Shown here piece after piece: positions 1 to 8,325 of a stretch of DNA of 64,000 bases (within the stretch, counting starts at the first letter, position 1; each line of letters begins with the position of its first letter). The stretch is from Streptomyces spectabilis (GTDB lineage: Bacteria; Actinomycetota; Actinomycetes; Streptomycetales; Streptomycetaceae). Location of the stretch: the NCBI RefSeq assembly GCF_008704795.1, contig NZ_CP023690.1, forward strand, positions 7,016,501 to 7,080,500, given 5' to 3'. The translations under genes were made by a program, and so were the position numbers. A model generated the notes under the pieces. It was given only the letters and a program-made list of their open reading frames with translations. It was not told the DNA's origin and searched no databases.

Positions 1-635
1 AGCCGTCCCCAGAGCCGCCCGGCGAGCGGGCCGCCGTCGCGGTGTGTGGGCAGGACGGGCGGGAGCGCCGCGACCAGCGTGGGGATCAGGGTGCGGGCCG
101 TGCCGACGACCGCCTCCTCGGCGAGGTCGAAGCGGAGCGGGTCGGCGGCGGCCGCCGAGATGGCCGCCACGCGCAGCCGGTCCGTGGGGGCGCAATGCTC
201 GGGCAGGGCGCGCACGGCCAGCCGCGCGGCGCCCGCGGGCTCGGGCGGTGCCGTGAAGTGGATTCCCGGGCGCAGGACGCCGGTCCACAGCCATTCCGCG
301 ACCTCTTCGTAGGAGTGGCGCAGGGCCAGTTCGACCGCGTCGACGCCGCGGAAGTAGTAGCGGTCCTTGTCGATCAGTGTGATGCGGGTGCGCACGGAGA
401 GCTCGTTGGCGGAGGTCGCGACGGCGGGCTCGCGGCGGTTTCTGCGCGCGAGGGCCCGCACCTCCTTGGGGTCGAACGTGCTGCCGCGCCCTCCGGGGCC
501 GCGACGGCTGCTGAGCTGGCCCCGGCTCACGTACGCGTACACGGTCTCGGGCTTCACGCCGAGCAGTTCCGCGGCCTCTTTGGTGCTGATCCGCTGACCT
601 TCGTGTGCGACCGCACCCGCTTCTTGATCCGTCAT
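1..635 (-). CDS. Citrate synthase-family protein with N-terminal DNA-binding domain (C-terminus outside window)
   Basis: Reading the minus strand from ATG at 635 gives 211 residues before the window edge. Residues about 13-65 form a MerR/excisionase-type helix-turn-helix (ISTKEAAELLGVKPETVYAY, then a G-rich wing). From about residue 75 the protein reads as a citrate synthase N-terminal region (RTRITLIDKDRYYFRGVDAVEL, split here only by its position in the fold). The catalytic His and Asp/Glu residues lie beyond the edge. Streptomyces commonly carry such a gene divergent from a plain citrate synthase, as here (756-1931). The DNA-binding domain suggests it may regulate the shared promoter. That is inference; the enzyme part may also be active. 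It could be annotated as citrate or 2-methylcitrate synthase. Confidence 0.85.
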   Translation of the reverse strand, partial: MTDQEAGAVAHEGQRISTKEAAELLGVKPETVYAYVSRGQLSSRRGPGGRGSTFDPKEVRALARRNRREPAVATSANELSVRTRITLIDKDRYYFRGVDAVELALRHSYEEVAEWLWTGVLRPGIHFTAPPEPAGAARLAVRALPEHCAPTDRLRVAAISAAAADPLRFDLAEEAVVGTARTLIPTLVAALPPVLPTHRDGGPLAGRLWGR

Positions 636-675
636 GGGCGTCACCGTATCTGCGTCCGGATAGCTGTACTTGCAT

Positions 676-710
676 ATTGAGTCAATCAATATTGACAGAG
701 ATTGAGTCAA
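676..710. promoter_or_regulatory. Repeat-rich divergent promoter/operator between two citrate synthase genes
   Basis: This AT-rich patch has two copies of TTGAGTCAA (677-685 and 702-710) exactly 25 bp apart. Between them is a perfect 10-bp palindrome TCAATATTGA (686-695). Each TTGAGTCAA is itself a near-palindrome (TTGA-N-TCAA). It sits between the start codons at 635 (minus) and 756 (plus). The arrangement looks like a cooperative operator. The HTH-citrate synthase is the obvious candidate binder, but that is inferred. Confidence 0.5.
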
Positions 711-755
711 GCATGGACAGTCGAATCAAGTCCACGGAGGAAGTCGAGGAACACC

Positions 756-1931
756 ATGCCGATCAATGGCTCCGCCGCCACCCCCACCGCGCCCATCGAG
801 GTCCCCCGCGGCCTCGCGGGCGTCGTCGTCACCGAGACCCAGCTCGGTGACGTCAGGGGATACGAGGGCTTCTACCACTACCGCCAGTACTCCGCCGTGG
901 AGCTCGCGCAGACCCGCGGCTTCGAGGACGTCTGGCACCTGATGTTCCACGGCACGTTGCCCGACGCCGCGCGGCGGGAAGCCTTCGCCGAGCAGACCGC
1001 GGCCCTGCGCCACCTGCCGGACGAGGTGCGTGCGGCGCTGCCCGCCATCGCCCGCGCCAGCGCGCTCTCCGGACCGCTCTCCGGACTGCGCACAGCGCTC
1101 TCGCTCTTCGGCGCCTCGAAGGGCTTCCGGCCGGTGTACGACATCGACGGAGACCGGCGCCGCGCCGACGCGCTCGCCGCGGCCGCCGTCGTGCCGACCC
1201 TGCTCACCGCGCTGTACCGCCTCGGTCAAGGGCTCGACCCTGTCGAGCCGCGCGACGACCTGTCGTACGCCGCCAACTACCTCTACATGCTGACCGGTTC
1301 CGAACCGGACGCCGCCCGGGCCCGGGCGGTCGAGCAATACTTGATCTCCACCATTGACCACGGCTTCAACGCGTCAACATTCACGGCTCGTGTCATCACG
1401 TCGACGGGTGCGGACGTCGCGGCCTGTCTCGTCGGTGCCGTCGGCGCGCTGTCCGGCCCCTTGCACGGCGGTGCCCCCAGCCGGGCCCTGGACACGCTCG
1501 ACGCGATCGGCACGCCCGACCGCATCGACTCCTGGATCCGGGAGCGCGTACACGCGGGCGAGCGCATCATGGGCTTCGGGCACCCCGTCTACCGCACCGA
1601 GGACCCGCGCTCCCGCATGCTCCGTGGCATCGCGCAGCAGTTCGGCGGGGAACTCGTGGAGTTCGCGGTGGAGGTCGAGCGGCAGGTCGAGGCCATCCTC
1701 GCGGAGCTCAAGCCGGGGCGCGAACTCCACACGAACGTGGAGTTCTACGCGGGCGTGGTCATGGAGCTGTGCGGGCTGCCGCGCGAGATGTTCACGCCGA
1801 CGTTCGCGTCCGCGCGCGTGGTGGGCTGGAGCGCCAACATCCTGGAGCAGGCGGAGGACTCGAAAATCATCCGGCCCGCGGCCCGGTACGTGGGGCAGGA
1901 GCCGCCGGTGGCGGTGCCGCCGGTCGCCTGA
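756..1931 (+). CDS. Citrate synthase
   Basis: Condenses acetyl-CoA (or propionyl-CoA) with oxaloacetate. The 391-residue protein has the full family fold: LHGGAPS with the first catalytic His, the signature GFGHPVYRTEDPR with the second His, and the motif HTNVEFYAG where most family members have NVDFYSG. The third catalytic residue is therefore Glu instead of the usual Asp. The start is ATG at 756, preceded by GGAGG near 736; an upstream in-frame ATG at 702 has no ribosome binding site and lies inside the repeat-rich promoter. It is transcribed away from the HTH-containing homologue. Citrate versus 2-methylcitrate specificity cannot be decided from the sequence. Confidence 0.9.
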   Translation: MPINGSAATPTAPIEVPRGLAGVVVTETQLGDVRGYEGFYHYRQYSAVELAQTRGFEDVWHLMFHGTLPDAARREAFAEQTAALRHLPDEVRAALPAIARASALSGPLSGLRTALSLFGASKGFRPVYDIDGDRRRADALAAAAVVPTLLTALYRLGQGLDPVEPRDDLSYAANYLYMLTGSEPDAARARAVEQYLISTIDHGFNASTFTARVITSTGADVAACLVGAVGALSGPLHGGAPSRALDTLDAIGTPDRIDSWIRERVHAGERIMGFGHPVYRTEDPRSRMLRGIAQQFGGELVEFAVEVERQVEAILAELKPGRELHTNVEFYAGVVMELCGLPREMFTPTFASARVVGWSANILEQAEDSKIIRPAARYVGQEPPVAVPPVA

Positions 1932-2009
1932 GGCGCGGCGCCCGGCCCATGGCGGCGGGCGGGGAGCCGACTGAGCGACCCCGAAGTCGGGCCGACGGAG
2001 CGCGCTCGT

Positions 2010-2708
2010 TCACGCGGTGGACGGGGGCGCTCCGCGGCGCTGGGCGGCCAGGGCGCGCTCGAAGACCCGGAACATGCGGCCCTCCGCGCTGTCGGCCGGC
2101 AGCTGGCTCTTGTGCGCACGTGTGGCGTTCCAGTAGCGCAGGAAGGCAGGGCTGGACAGCAGGCTCGACGCGTAGACGACGAGGTCTTCCTCGGAGAAGT
2201 TTCCCCAGCTCAGCGCCAGGACGTAGTGGTTGAACGTCAGATTCGAGAACAGGTTCTGACGCAGTTCCGTGGTCGAATCGCGGGGGAGGTCGTCCCAGAC
2301 CTCGGCCAGGTCGGGGTTGTTCATGACCATCTCGGTCAGTTGCACATGGAGGGAGCGCAGGTCCGCTTCGGCGCTGCGGTGCAACTCCGCTCGTGACGCC
2401 GACAGTTCCTCGCGCTGGTGGGCTAGCTCCTGGCGCTGCATGCGCAGTTCGCGCTGTTGCAGGAGCAGTGTGGCGATGAGCAGGAGGAGGGCGACGCCTG
2501 AGAAGACCGCGCTCACGCCGCCGAAGTAGTCCCCGATCTGACTTCGCTTCTCCGCCGCCCGGCTGCCGCCGTTGGTGCTCTCCACGCCCCGTATCAACAG
2601 GCCGCTCACCATGATGGACGCCAGGCCCACGAGCGCGATGCCGACGGTGACGACGGTGCTCCACAGGAAGATGGCGCGTGCCGAACGCCATGCTTGTCGA
2701 CCTGGCAT
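2010..2708 (-). CDS. DUF6082-family membrane protein
   Basis: A 232-residue protein with two hydrophobic segments near residues 14-40 and 64-84. A charged, probably coiled-coil stretch follows (QQRELRMQRQELAHQREEL), then a soluble helical domain with the DUF6082 pattern SPAFLRYWNATRAHKSQL. It shares this pattern with the protein at 3546-4046 (NPIFREYWEATRHHRASL). It is the last gene of a minus-strand group and lies 92 bp after a small protein gene (2801-3040). The function of DUF6082 is not known to me. The two membrane segments suggest an inner-membrane anchor with a cytoplasmic C-terminal domain. Confidence 0.75.
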   Translation of the reverse strand: MPGRQAWRSARAIFLWSTVVTVGIALVGLASIMVSGLLIRGVESTNGGSRAAEKRSQIGDYFGGVSAVFSGVALLLLIATLLLQQRELRMQRQELAHQREELSASRAELHRSAEADLRSLHVQLTEMVMNNPDLAEVWDDLPRDSTTELRQNLFSNLTFNHYVLALSWGNFSEEDLVVYASSLLSSPAFLRYWNATRAHKSQLPADSAEGRMFRVFERALAAQRRGAPPSTA

Positions 2709-2800
2709 CAGTCACCCCTGGGCGAGTCTTCCCAGGGGTGGGTGCAGTAAACGGCGCCCAGGGGTGGCGGGCGCCGCGGGGTGCTGGATCCGGCGACAGG

Positions 2801-3040
2801 CTATGCGTCGGGGATGTCTGCCTTGGCCCGGATGAGGGTCTCTCGGCTGATCACGACGATGCGTTCGTAGTCGGCGCGTCCCGCGTCGGCGGGCAATTCG
2901 GCGTCGAGGTCCGCGGTCATCTCGGTGCCGATCACGACGAAGTCGCCATTGGTCAGCTCGAAGATGTCCGGACAGTTGGCACCGCCCAGGCTGCCCCGTT
3001 CACGCGGGGCAGCACCTATTCGACGGAGGATTTCGGGCAC
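2801..3040 (-). CDS. Small conserved protein, copy 1 (paralogue of 3186-3422)
   Basis: 79 residues from GTG at 3040, which is preceded by GGAG seven bases upstream. The sequence runs from VPEILRRIGAAPRERGS through CPDIFELTNGDFVVIGTEMT to a conserved tail ending AKADIPDA. It is strongly similar to the neighbouring copy over the whole length and almost identical at DNA level over its last 91 bases. No enzymatic motif is visible. The pairing with DUF6082 genes suggests a functional link. An in-frame ATG at 3124 would add an unconserved N-terminal extension and is less likely. Confidence 0.7.
   Translation of the reverse strand: MPEILRRIGAAPRERGSLGGANCPDIFELTNGDFVVIGTEMTADLDAELPADAGRADYERIVVISRETLIRAKADIPDA
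2805..2895. repeat. 91-bp near-identical repeat, copy A
   Basis: This stretch matches 3190-3280 at 90 of 91 positions by direct comparison. It covers the 3' end of the small protein gene. Identity falls off further into the two genes, which points to recent duplication or gene conversion of this end. Confidence 0.9.
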
Positions 3041-3185
3041 GGCAGAGCTCCATGGGTGCAAGAGGTGAGGAGAGCGCAGGGTGAACGGAAGGAGGGGAGG
3101 CACCTGTGGCGAGGGATCACTCACGTGAGGGTGGCTCGGGGGCGCCGCGCCGGAGTCGGGCGTCGCGTCCTGCTCCGGGTGCCGA

Positions 3186-3422
3186 TCAGGCGTCGGGGAT
3201 GTCTGCCTTGGCCCGGATGAGGGTCTCTCGGCTGATCACGACGATGCCTTCGTAGTCGGCGCGTCCCGCGTCGGCGGGCAGTACGCCCGTGAGGTCCGCG
3301 GTCATCTCGGTTCCGATCACAGCGAAGTCGCCGTTGCTGAGTTCAAAGATGTCGGGGCACGTCTGGCCCGTGGCGCTGCCCCGCTCGCGGGGAGAGGCAC
3401 CGATGCGGCGCAGGATGTTCAA
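3186..3422 (-). CDS. Small conserved protein, copy 2
   Basis: 78 residues from TTG at 3422, the codon equivalent to the GTG start of copy 1, with AGGA about 12 bases upstream. It reads ILRRIGASPRERGS, CPDIFELSNGDFAVIGTEMT and ends AKADIPDA like its paralogue. Differences cluster in the middle (the region around TGVLPADAGRADYEG). It lies between a DUF6082 gene (3546-4046) and copy 1, all on the minus strand with gaps of 123 and 145 bp, so separate promoters are possible. The function is unknown. A longer reading from ATG at 3524 adds an unconserved segment. Confidence 0.65.
   Translation of the reverse strand: MNILRRIGASPRERGSATGQTCPDIFELSNGDFAVIGTEMTADLTGVLPADAGRADYEGIVVISRETLIRAKADIPDA
3190..3280. 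repeat. 91-bp near-identical repeat, copy B
   Basis: Partner of 2805-2895, with a single mismatch over 91 bases. The two copies are 385 bp apart in direct orientation. Confidence 0.9.
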
Positions 3423-3545
3423 GGGGATCCTGGTCCTTGGGTGATAGACAGAAGGGCGATGACAGATTAGCCCCAAATGTCTATGTCCGGGAGTTGGGGA
3501 GTGCTCTAACTGGATTCGTCTCAACGGAGGTTAGGCCCGCTGCGG

Positions 3546-4046
3546 CTAGTCGGTGGGCGGATGTCCGACAACCCACCATTCATCCGTGTCCGCGTCCCGG
3601 AGGTCCCGAGCCAGACCGTCCAGGACTCGCCCCACCTCCGCCTCCTCCGACGAACGGCGCAGGCTGGCACGGTGGTGGCGGGTGGCCTCCCAGTACTCGC
3701 GGAAGATCGGGTTCTGGCACATCACCCGAAGGTGTCCGTAGAGCTCTCCCAGACTCATGGCCCCGGTCCGGTACGCGTGCAGAGCATTGGTGTACAGGGC
3801 GTTGGCGAACAAGAACTGGCGGTGCCGGTCCGGCGGCACCTCGCTGTCGTAGGTGTCCAGGACCGCGGCCAGTGCCTCGTCCTCCATGGCTTTGCAGAGC
3901 AGGGCGAAGTGCAGGCGGTGCTGCTCGGTGAGGGCCATGTTCCTGCGCAGCCGCACGGCCGCGAGGGTCAGTGCTCCCGTCGTGATCGCCAGTCCCGCCA
4001 ACGCGGCTGGGCAGGTCCCCCGTATCCAGTGCTTCTGTGTGACCAT
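3546..4046 (-). CDS. DUF6082-family protein
   Basis: 166 residues from ATG at 4046, with a GGGGG stretch just upstream. One N-terminal hydrophobic segment (about residues 12-30) is followed by a helical domain ending with the DUF6082-like block NPIFREYWEATRHHRASL. It is shorter than the paralogue at 2010-2708 because it lacks the second hydrophobic segment and the coiled-coil stretch. It is first in the minus-strand cluster DUF6082, small protein, small protein, DUF6082. An alternative long start at 4454 would add about 136 unconserved residues overlapping the next promoter region and is unlikely. Confidence 0.7.
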   Translation of the reverse strand: MVTQKHWIRGTCPAALAGLAITTGALTLAAVRLRRNMALTEQHRLHFALLCKAMEDEALAAVLDTYDSEVPPDRHRQFLFANALYTNALHAYRTGAMSLGELYGHLRVMCQNPIFREYWEATRHHRASLRRSSEEAEVGRVLDGLARDLRDADTDEWWVVGHPPTD

Positions 4047-4398
4047 GTCAACCCCCGAATCAGGCGACCGTCCGCCGGTCTTCGGGCGCGGGGCGGCAGG
4101 GCGGACCGGCGAGCGATGGGCGGCGCTTGCCGTCTCCCAGGGTGCCGAGCGGCTCTGATCGGCCGGGAGGCGGAGAGGAGGCGCACGGAAGCACGGCATG
4201 AATCCGGGCTCTGACATTCCTGCGCCGTGCCCAATGTGTGCCCCGTCGACCCCGCACGGAATCGTTCGCCTACCGGCACGTCTACGCGCACATATCCTGG
4301 AGTGGTGTTCAAATGCCGTACGCGCTCGTCGCCTGCGAGGTGTACGCGTCTTGAGCGACTTGATCCACCTTGATGTGTGTTGATGCGAGGGGCCACAC
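4047..4398. other. Intergenic region between divergent DUF6082 and COG0523 genes
   Basis: About 350 bp holding the two divergent promoters. I looked for a zinc-repressor (Zur) box, often found before COG0523 genes, and see none that is convincing. A GAGGGG ribosome binding site lies just before the GTG at 4399. Confidence 0.4.
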
Positions 4399-5868
4399 GT
4401 GCGTGAGCAGCAGATTCCAGTCGTCGTCCTCACGGGATTCCTGGGGTCCGGCAAGACGACACTGCTGAATCATCTGCTGCATCGCAGCGGAGGCAGCCGC
4501 ATCGGCGCGATCGTCAATGACTTCGGCTCCATCGAGATCGACGCCATGGCCGTCGCCGGGCAGCTCGGCGACTCCACCGTGTCCCTCGGCAACGGGTGTC
4601 TGTGCTGCGCCGTGGACGCCAGTGAGCTCGACGTGTATCTGGAACGCCTTGCCCGGCCAGCTGCCCGTATCGACGTCATCGTCATCGAGGCGAGCGGTCT
4701 CGCCGAGCCGCAGGAACTCGTGCGCATGGTGCTCGCCAGCGAGAATCCGCACATCGTGTACGGCGGTCTGGTGCAGGTCGTGGACGCCGCCGAGTTCGAC
4801 TCCACCAGGCAGCGGCACCCCGAGGTCGACCGGCATCTGAAGATCGCCGACCTCGTCGTGGTCAACAAGGCCGACCGGGTACCGGCGGGGGAGCGGGATC
4901 GCGTCCTCGACGAGGTGCGCCGTCACACCGACCGGGCCGCTGTCGTCGCCGCCACGTACGGGCGCGTGGACGTGGGGCTCCTCCTGGACCGCAAGCCGGT
5001 GGGGGAGCGCGTCGGCCAGCTCTCGTTCGACGACCTGCACGACCACGGCGACGCCGAGTACGCCGGGTACGCCGAGGACGCCGAGCACGCCGAGGACACG
5101 GACAGCGGTCACCTTGAGGCCGGTGACGGTCCGGCGGAGGGCGAGGCGTGCGCCCTTGGCGACCACGACCACGCCGTCCCGCACGGAGGCTGTGGCCACG
5201 ACCATCTGCACAGCGGCTACGAGAGCCTCTCCTTCACCTCCGACGCGCCCATGAACCCCCGCCGCCTCATGGAGTTCCTCGACAGCAGGCCCGAAGGGCT
5301 CTACCGCATCAAGGGGTACGTCGACTTCGGTGCCGCGGACGCCCGCAACCGGTACGCGGTGCATTCCGTGGGGCGCTTCCTGCGGTTCTACCCCGAGCCG
5401 TGGGGGCCCGGCGAGAAGCGGCTCACGCAGCTCGTCCTCATCGGCTCCGGCATCGACGTACCGGAGCTGCACACTCGGCTGACGCTGTGCAGGGAGAACG
5501 ACGAGGACGCCCCGCACGCGGATGAGTTCGGCATGTGGGGCGTCCTGCGGTACGTACAGGAGCCGGAGGCGGAGGAGGCGCCGGGGCCCGAGGGCGAGAG
5601 TGGGACCGAATCCGCGGCCGACTCCGGAGCCGGGGCGGCCGGGGCCGCGCTGGACCCTGACTCGGGCCCCGGCCCGGCCGTCGACGTCGAGCCGGACGTC
5701 CACCTCGACCCGTACGCCGATCCCGGCTATCGCGACTACGCCGATTCCGACACCAGCCTCAACCCGTACGCCGACCCCGACGCCGATCTCGACTTTGGGT
5801 CCGAGGCCGACCCCGAAGCCGACCCGGAGGCCGACCCCGATTTCTCCACCGGGGCCGACCGCGGCTGA
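4399..5868 (+). CDS. COG0523/CobW-family metal-chaperone GTPase
   Basis: A 489-residue G3E GTPase. The P-loop GFLGSGKT is at residues 13-20, the metal-binding GCLCC motif at 66-70, and the guanine-specificity motif NKAD at about 155. A CobW C-terminal domain begins near residue 270. Between the two domains is an insertion rich in Asp/Glu and His (HDHAVPHGGCGHDHLH). The last 90 or so residues are acidic tandem repeats of PYADPD/EADPEADP type. Family members deliver zinc or other metals to client enzymes. The His-rich linker could buffer metal. The gene converges on parC with only three bases between the stop codons. Confidence 0.88.
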   Translation: MREQQIPVVVLTGFLGSGKTTLLNHLLHRSGGSRIGAIVNDFGSIEIDAMAVAGQLGDSTVSLGNGCLCCAVDASELDVYLERLARPAARIDVIVIEASGLAEPQELVRMVLASENPHIVYGGLVQVVDAAEFDSTRQRHPEVDRHLKIADLVVVNKADRVPAGERDRVLDEVRRHTDRAAVVAATYGRVDVGLLLDRKPVGERVGQLSFDDLHDHGDAEYAGYAEDAEHAEDTDSGHLEAGDGPAEGEACALGDHDHAVPHGGCGHDHLHSGYESLSFTSDAPMNPRRLMEFLDSRPEGLYRIKGYVDFGAADARNRYAVHSVGRFLRFYPEPWGPGEKRLTQLVLIGSGIDVPELHTRLTLCRENDEDAPHADEFGMWGVLRYVQEPEAEEAPGPEGESGTESAADSGAGAAGAALDPDSGPGPAVDVEPDVHLDPYADPGYRDYADSDTSLNPYADPDADLDFGSEADPEADPEADPDFSTGADRG

Positions 5869-5871
5869 CCG

Positions 5872-8325
5872 CTACACCGGGCCCGCCACCGCGGCCACCG
5901 GCTTCGCCAGGGAGACACCGGAGCCGTCCCGGCGCGGGTCGGGCTCCGGCAGTTCCGTCGGTGTGCCCGTGCGCTGCGCCGCGCGCGGCGGCTTCGGGCC
6001 CGCCCAGGCGAAGCTCAGGCAGTCCTCGCCCTTCAGCAAACGCTGGCAGCGCACGCCACCCGTCGCGCGCCCCTTGCGCGGGTACTGGTCGAACGGCGTG
6101 AGCTTCGCCGTCGTCTGCACCGAGTCGTCGAGCGTGCCGCGCGAGCCCGCGACCGTGAACACCACGGCGTCCGCCGCCGGATCGACCGCCGCGAAGGAGA
6201 TGACCTTCGCGCCCTGCGCGAGCTTGATGCCCGCCATGCCGCCCGCCGGACGGCCCTGCGGCCGCACCTGCCCGGCCGGATAGCGCAGCAACTGGGCGTC
6301 GTCCGTGATGAAGACCAGGTCCTCCTCGCCCGTGCGCAGCTCCATCGCGCCGACGATGCGGTCGCCGTCCTTGAGAGTGATGACCTCCAGCTCTTCCTTG
6401 TTCGCCGGATAGTCGGGCACCACGCGTTTGACCACGCCCTGTTCCGTGCCGAGCGCCAGGCCCGGGGAGGACTCGTCGAGCGTCATCAGGCAGATCAGCT
6501 TCTCGTCCGACTCCAGGGAGAGGAGCTCGGTGACCGGGGCGCCGCCCGAGAGGTTGGGCGCGGAGGCCGTGTCCGGGAGCTGCGGCAGGTCGACCACGGA
6601 GAGCCTGAGGAGGCGCCCCTCGGAGGTCACCGCGCCCACCTCGCCGCGCGCGGTCGCCGGGACCGCCGAGACGATCACGTCGTGCTTGACACGCTTGCCG
6701 TCGCCCTCCGCGAAGGGCTCGCCGTTGGCCGTACGGGCCAGCAGGCCCGTCGACGACAGCAGGACCCGGCACGGGTCGTCCGCGACCTGGAGGGACACCG
6801 TGGGGGCCGGGGCGCCGGAGGACTCCAGGAGCACCGTGCGCCGCTCCGTGGCGAACTTCTTGGACACGGCGGCCAGTTCCGAGGAGACCAGCTTGCGCAG
6901 CTCCGCGTCCGACTCCAGGATGCGGGTCAGCTCGTCGATCTCCGCGTTCAGCTTGTCGCGCTCGGACTCCAGCTCGATGCGGTCGTACTTGGTGAGGCGG
7001 CGCAGCGGGGTGTCCAGGATGTACTGCGTCTGCACCTCGGTCAGGGAGAAGCGCTCCATCAGGCGCTCCTTGGCCTGCGCGCTGTTGTCGCTGGAGCGGA
7101 TGAGGCGGATGACCTCGTCGATGTCCAGGAGGGCGATGAGCAGGCCCTCCACCAGGTGCAGCCGGTCGCGCTTCTTGCCGCGGCGGAACTCGCTGCGGCG
7201 GCGCACCACGTCGAAGCGGTGGTCGAGATAGACCTCGAGGAGCTCCTTGAGGCCGAGCGTGAGGGGCTGGCCGTCGACCAGCGCCACGTTGTTGATGCCG
7301 AAGGACTCCTCCATCGGCGTCAGCTTGTAGAGCTGCTCCAGGACGGCCTCCGGGACGAAGCCGTTCTTGATCTCGATGACCAGGCGCAGGCCGTGCTCGC
7401 GGTCGGTGAGGTCCTTGACGTCGGCGATGCCCTGGAGCTTCTTGGACCCCACCAGGTCCTTGATCTTGGAGATGACCTTCTCCGGGCCGACGCTGAACGG
7501 CAGCTCCGTGACGACCAGGCCCTTGCGGCGCGCGGTCACCGCCTCCACGGACACCGTCGCGCGGATCTTGAAGGTGCCGCGCCCCGATTCGTACGCGTCC
7601 CTGATGCCGGACAGGCCGACGATCCGGCCGCCCGTGGGCAGGTCGGGGCCCGGGATGTGCTTCATGAGCGTCTCGAGGTCGGCGCCCGGGTGCCTGATCA
7701 GGTGCCGGGCGGCCGCGATGACTTCGCCGAGGTTGTGCGGCGGCATGTTCGTCGCCATGCCTACGGCGATGCCGGACGAGCCGTTCACCAGGAGGTTCGG
7801 ATAGGCGGCCGGGAGGGCTACCGGCTCCTTCTCCTGGCCGTCGTAGTTCGGCGTGAAGTCGACCGTGTCCTCTTCGATCGACTCCGTCATGAGGGACGTG
7901 GCGTCCGCCATGCGGCATTCGGTGTACCGCATCGCGGCGGGCGGGTCGTCGTTCCCGAGCGAGCCGAAGTTCCCGTGGCCGTCGACCATGGGCAGGCGCA
8001 TGGAGAACGGCTGCGCCATGCGGACCAGCGCGTCGTAGATGGACGCGTCGCCGTGCGGGTGCAGCTTGCCCATGACCTCGCCGACGACGCGGGCACACTT
8101 CACATAGCCGCGCTCCGGGCGCAGGCCCATCTCGTTCATCTGATAGACGATGCGGCGCTGCACCGGCTTCATGCCGTCGCGGGCGTCGGGCAGGGCGCGG
8201 GAGTAGATGACCGAGTAGGCGTACTCGAGGAAGGAGCCCTGCATCTCGTCGACGACGTCGATGTCGAGGATCTTCTCCTCGAACGAGTCGTCGGGCGGTG
8301 GGGTCTTCGTGCTGCGGCGGGCCAT
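5872..8325 (-). CDS. parC: DNA topoisomerase IV subunit A (GyrA/ParC type)
   Basis: An 817-residue type IIA topoisomerase A subunit that cuts and religates DNA together with a ParE/GyrB partner encoded outside the window. The catalytic tyrosine is in AAMRYTECRM (Y134). The quinolone-resistance region reads HPHGDASIYDALVRMAQ with the usual Ser. A coiled-coil gate and a beta-pinwheel C-terminal domain follow. The start is ATG at 8325 (MARRSTKTPP); a longer reading would run through GC-rich non-coding sequence. In Streptomyces this locus is the second gyrA-like gene, used for chromosome decatenation. Confidence 0.93.
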   Translation of the reverse strand: MARRSTKTPPPDDSFEEKILDIDVVDEMQGSFLEYAYSVIYSRALPDARDGMKPVQRRIVYQMNEMGLRPERGYVKCARVVGEVMGKLHPHGDASIYDALVRMAQPFSMRLPMVDGHGNFGSLGNDDPPAAMRYTECRMADATSLMTESIEEDTVDFTPNYDGQEKEPVALPAAYPNLLVNGSSGIAVGMATNMPPHNLGEVIAAARHLIRHPGADLETLMKHIPGPDLPTGGRIVGLSGIRDAYESGRGTFKIRATVSVEAVTARRKGLVVTELPFSVGPEKVISKIKDLVGSKKLQGIADVKDLTDREHGLRLVIEIKNGFVPEAVLEQLYKLTPMEESFGINNVALVDGQPLTLGLKELLEVYLDHRFDVVRRRSEFRRGKKRDRLHLVEGLLIALLDIDEVIRLIRSSDNSAQAKERLMERFSLTEVQTQYILDTPLRRLTKYDRIELESERDKLNAEIDELTRILESDAELRKLVSSELAAVSKKFATERRTVLLESSGAPAPTVSLQVADDPCRVLLSSTGLLARTANGEPFAEGDGKRVKHDVIVSAVPATARGEVGAVTSEGRLLRLSVVDLPQLPDTASAPNLSGGAPVTELLSLESDEKLICLMTLDESSPGLALGTEQGVVKRVVPDYPANKEELEVITLKDGDRIVGAMELRTGEEDLVFITDDAQLLRYPAGQVRPQGRPAGGMAGIKLAQGAKVISFAAVDPAADAVVFTVAGSRGTLDDSVQTTAKLTPFDQYPRKGRATGGVRCQRLLKGEDCLSFAWAGPKPPRAAQRTGTPTELPEPDPRRDGSGVSLAKPVAAVAGPV

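Noticed and set aside
5759..8098. Long minus-strand frame inside parC
   Set aside because: Low-complexity Arg/Gly/Pro composition and no motifs; parC in the correct frame explains the region.
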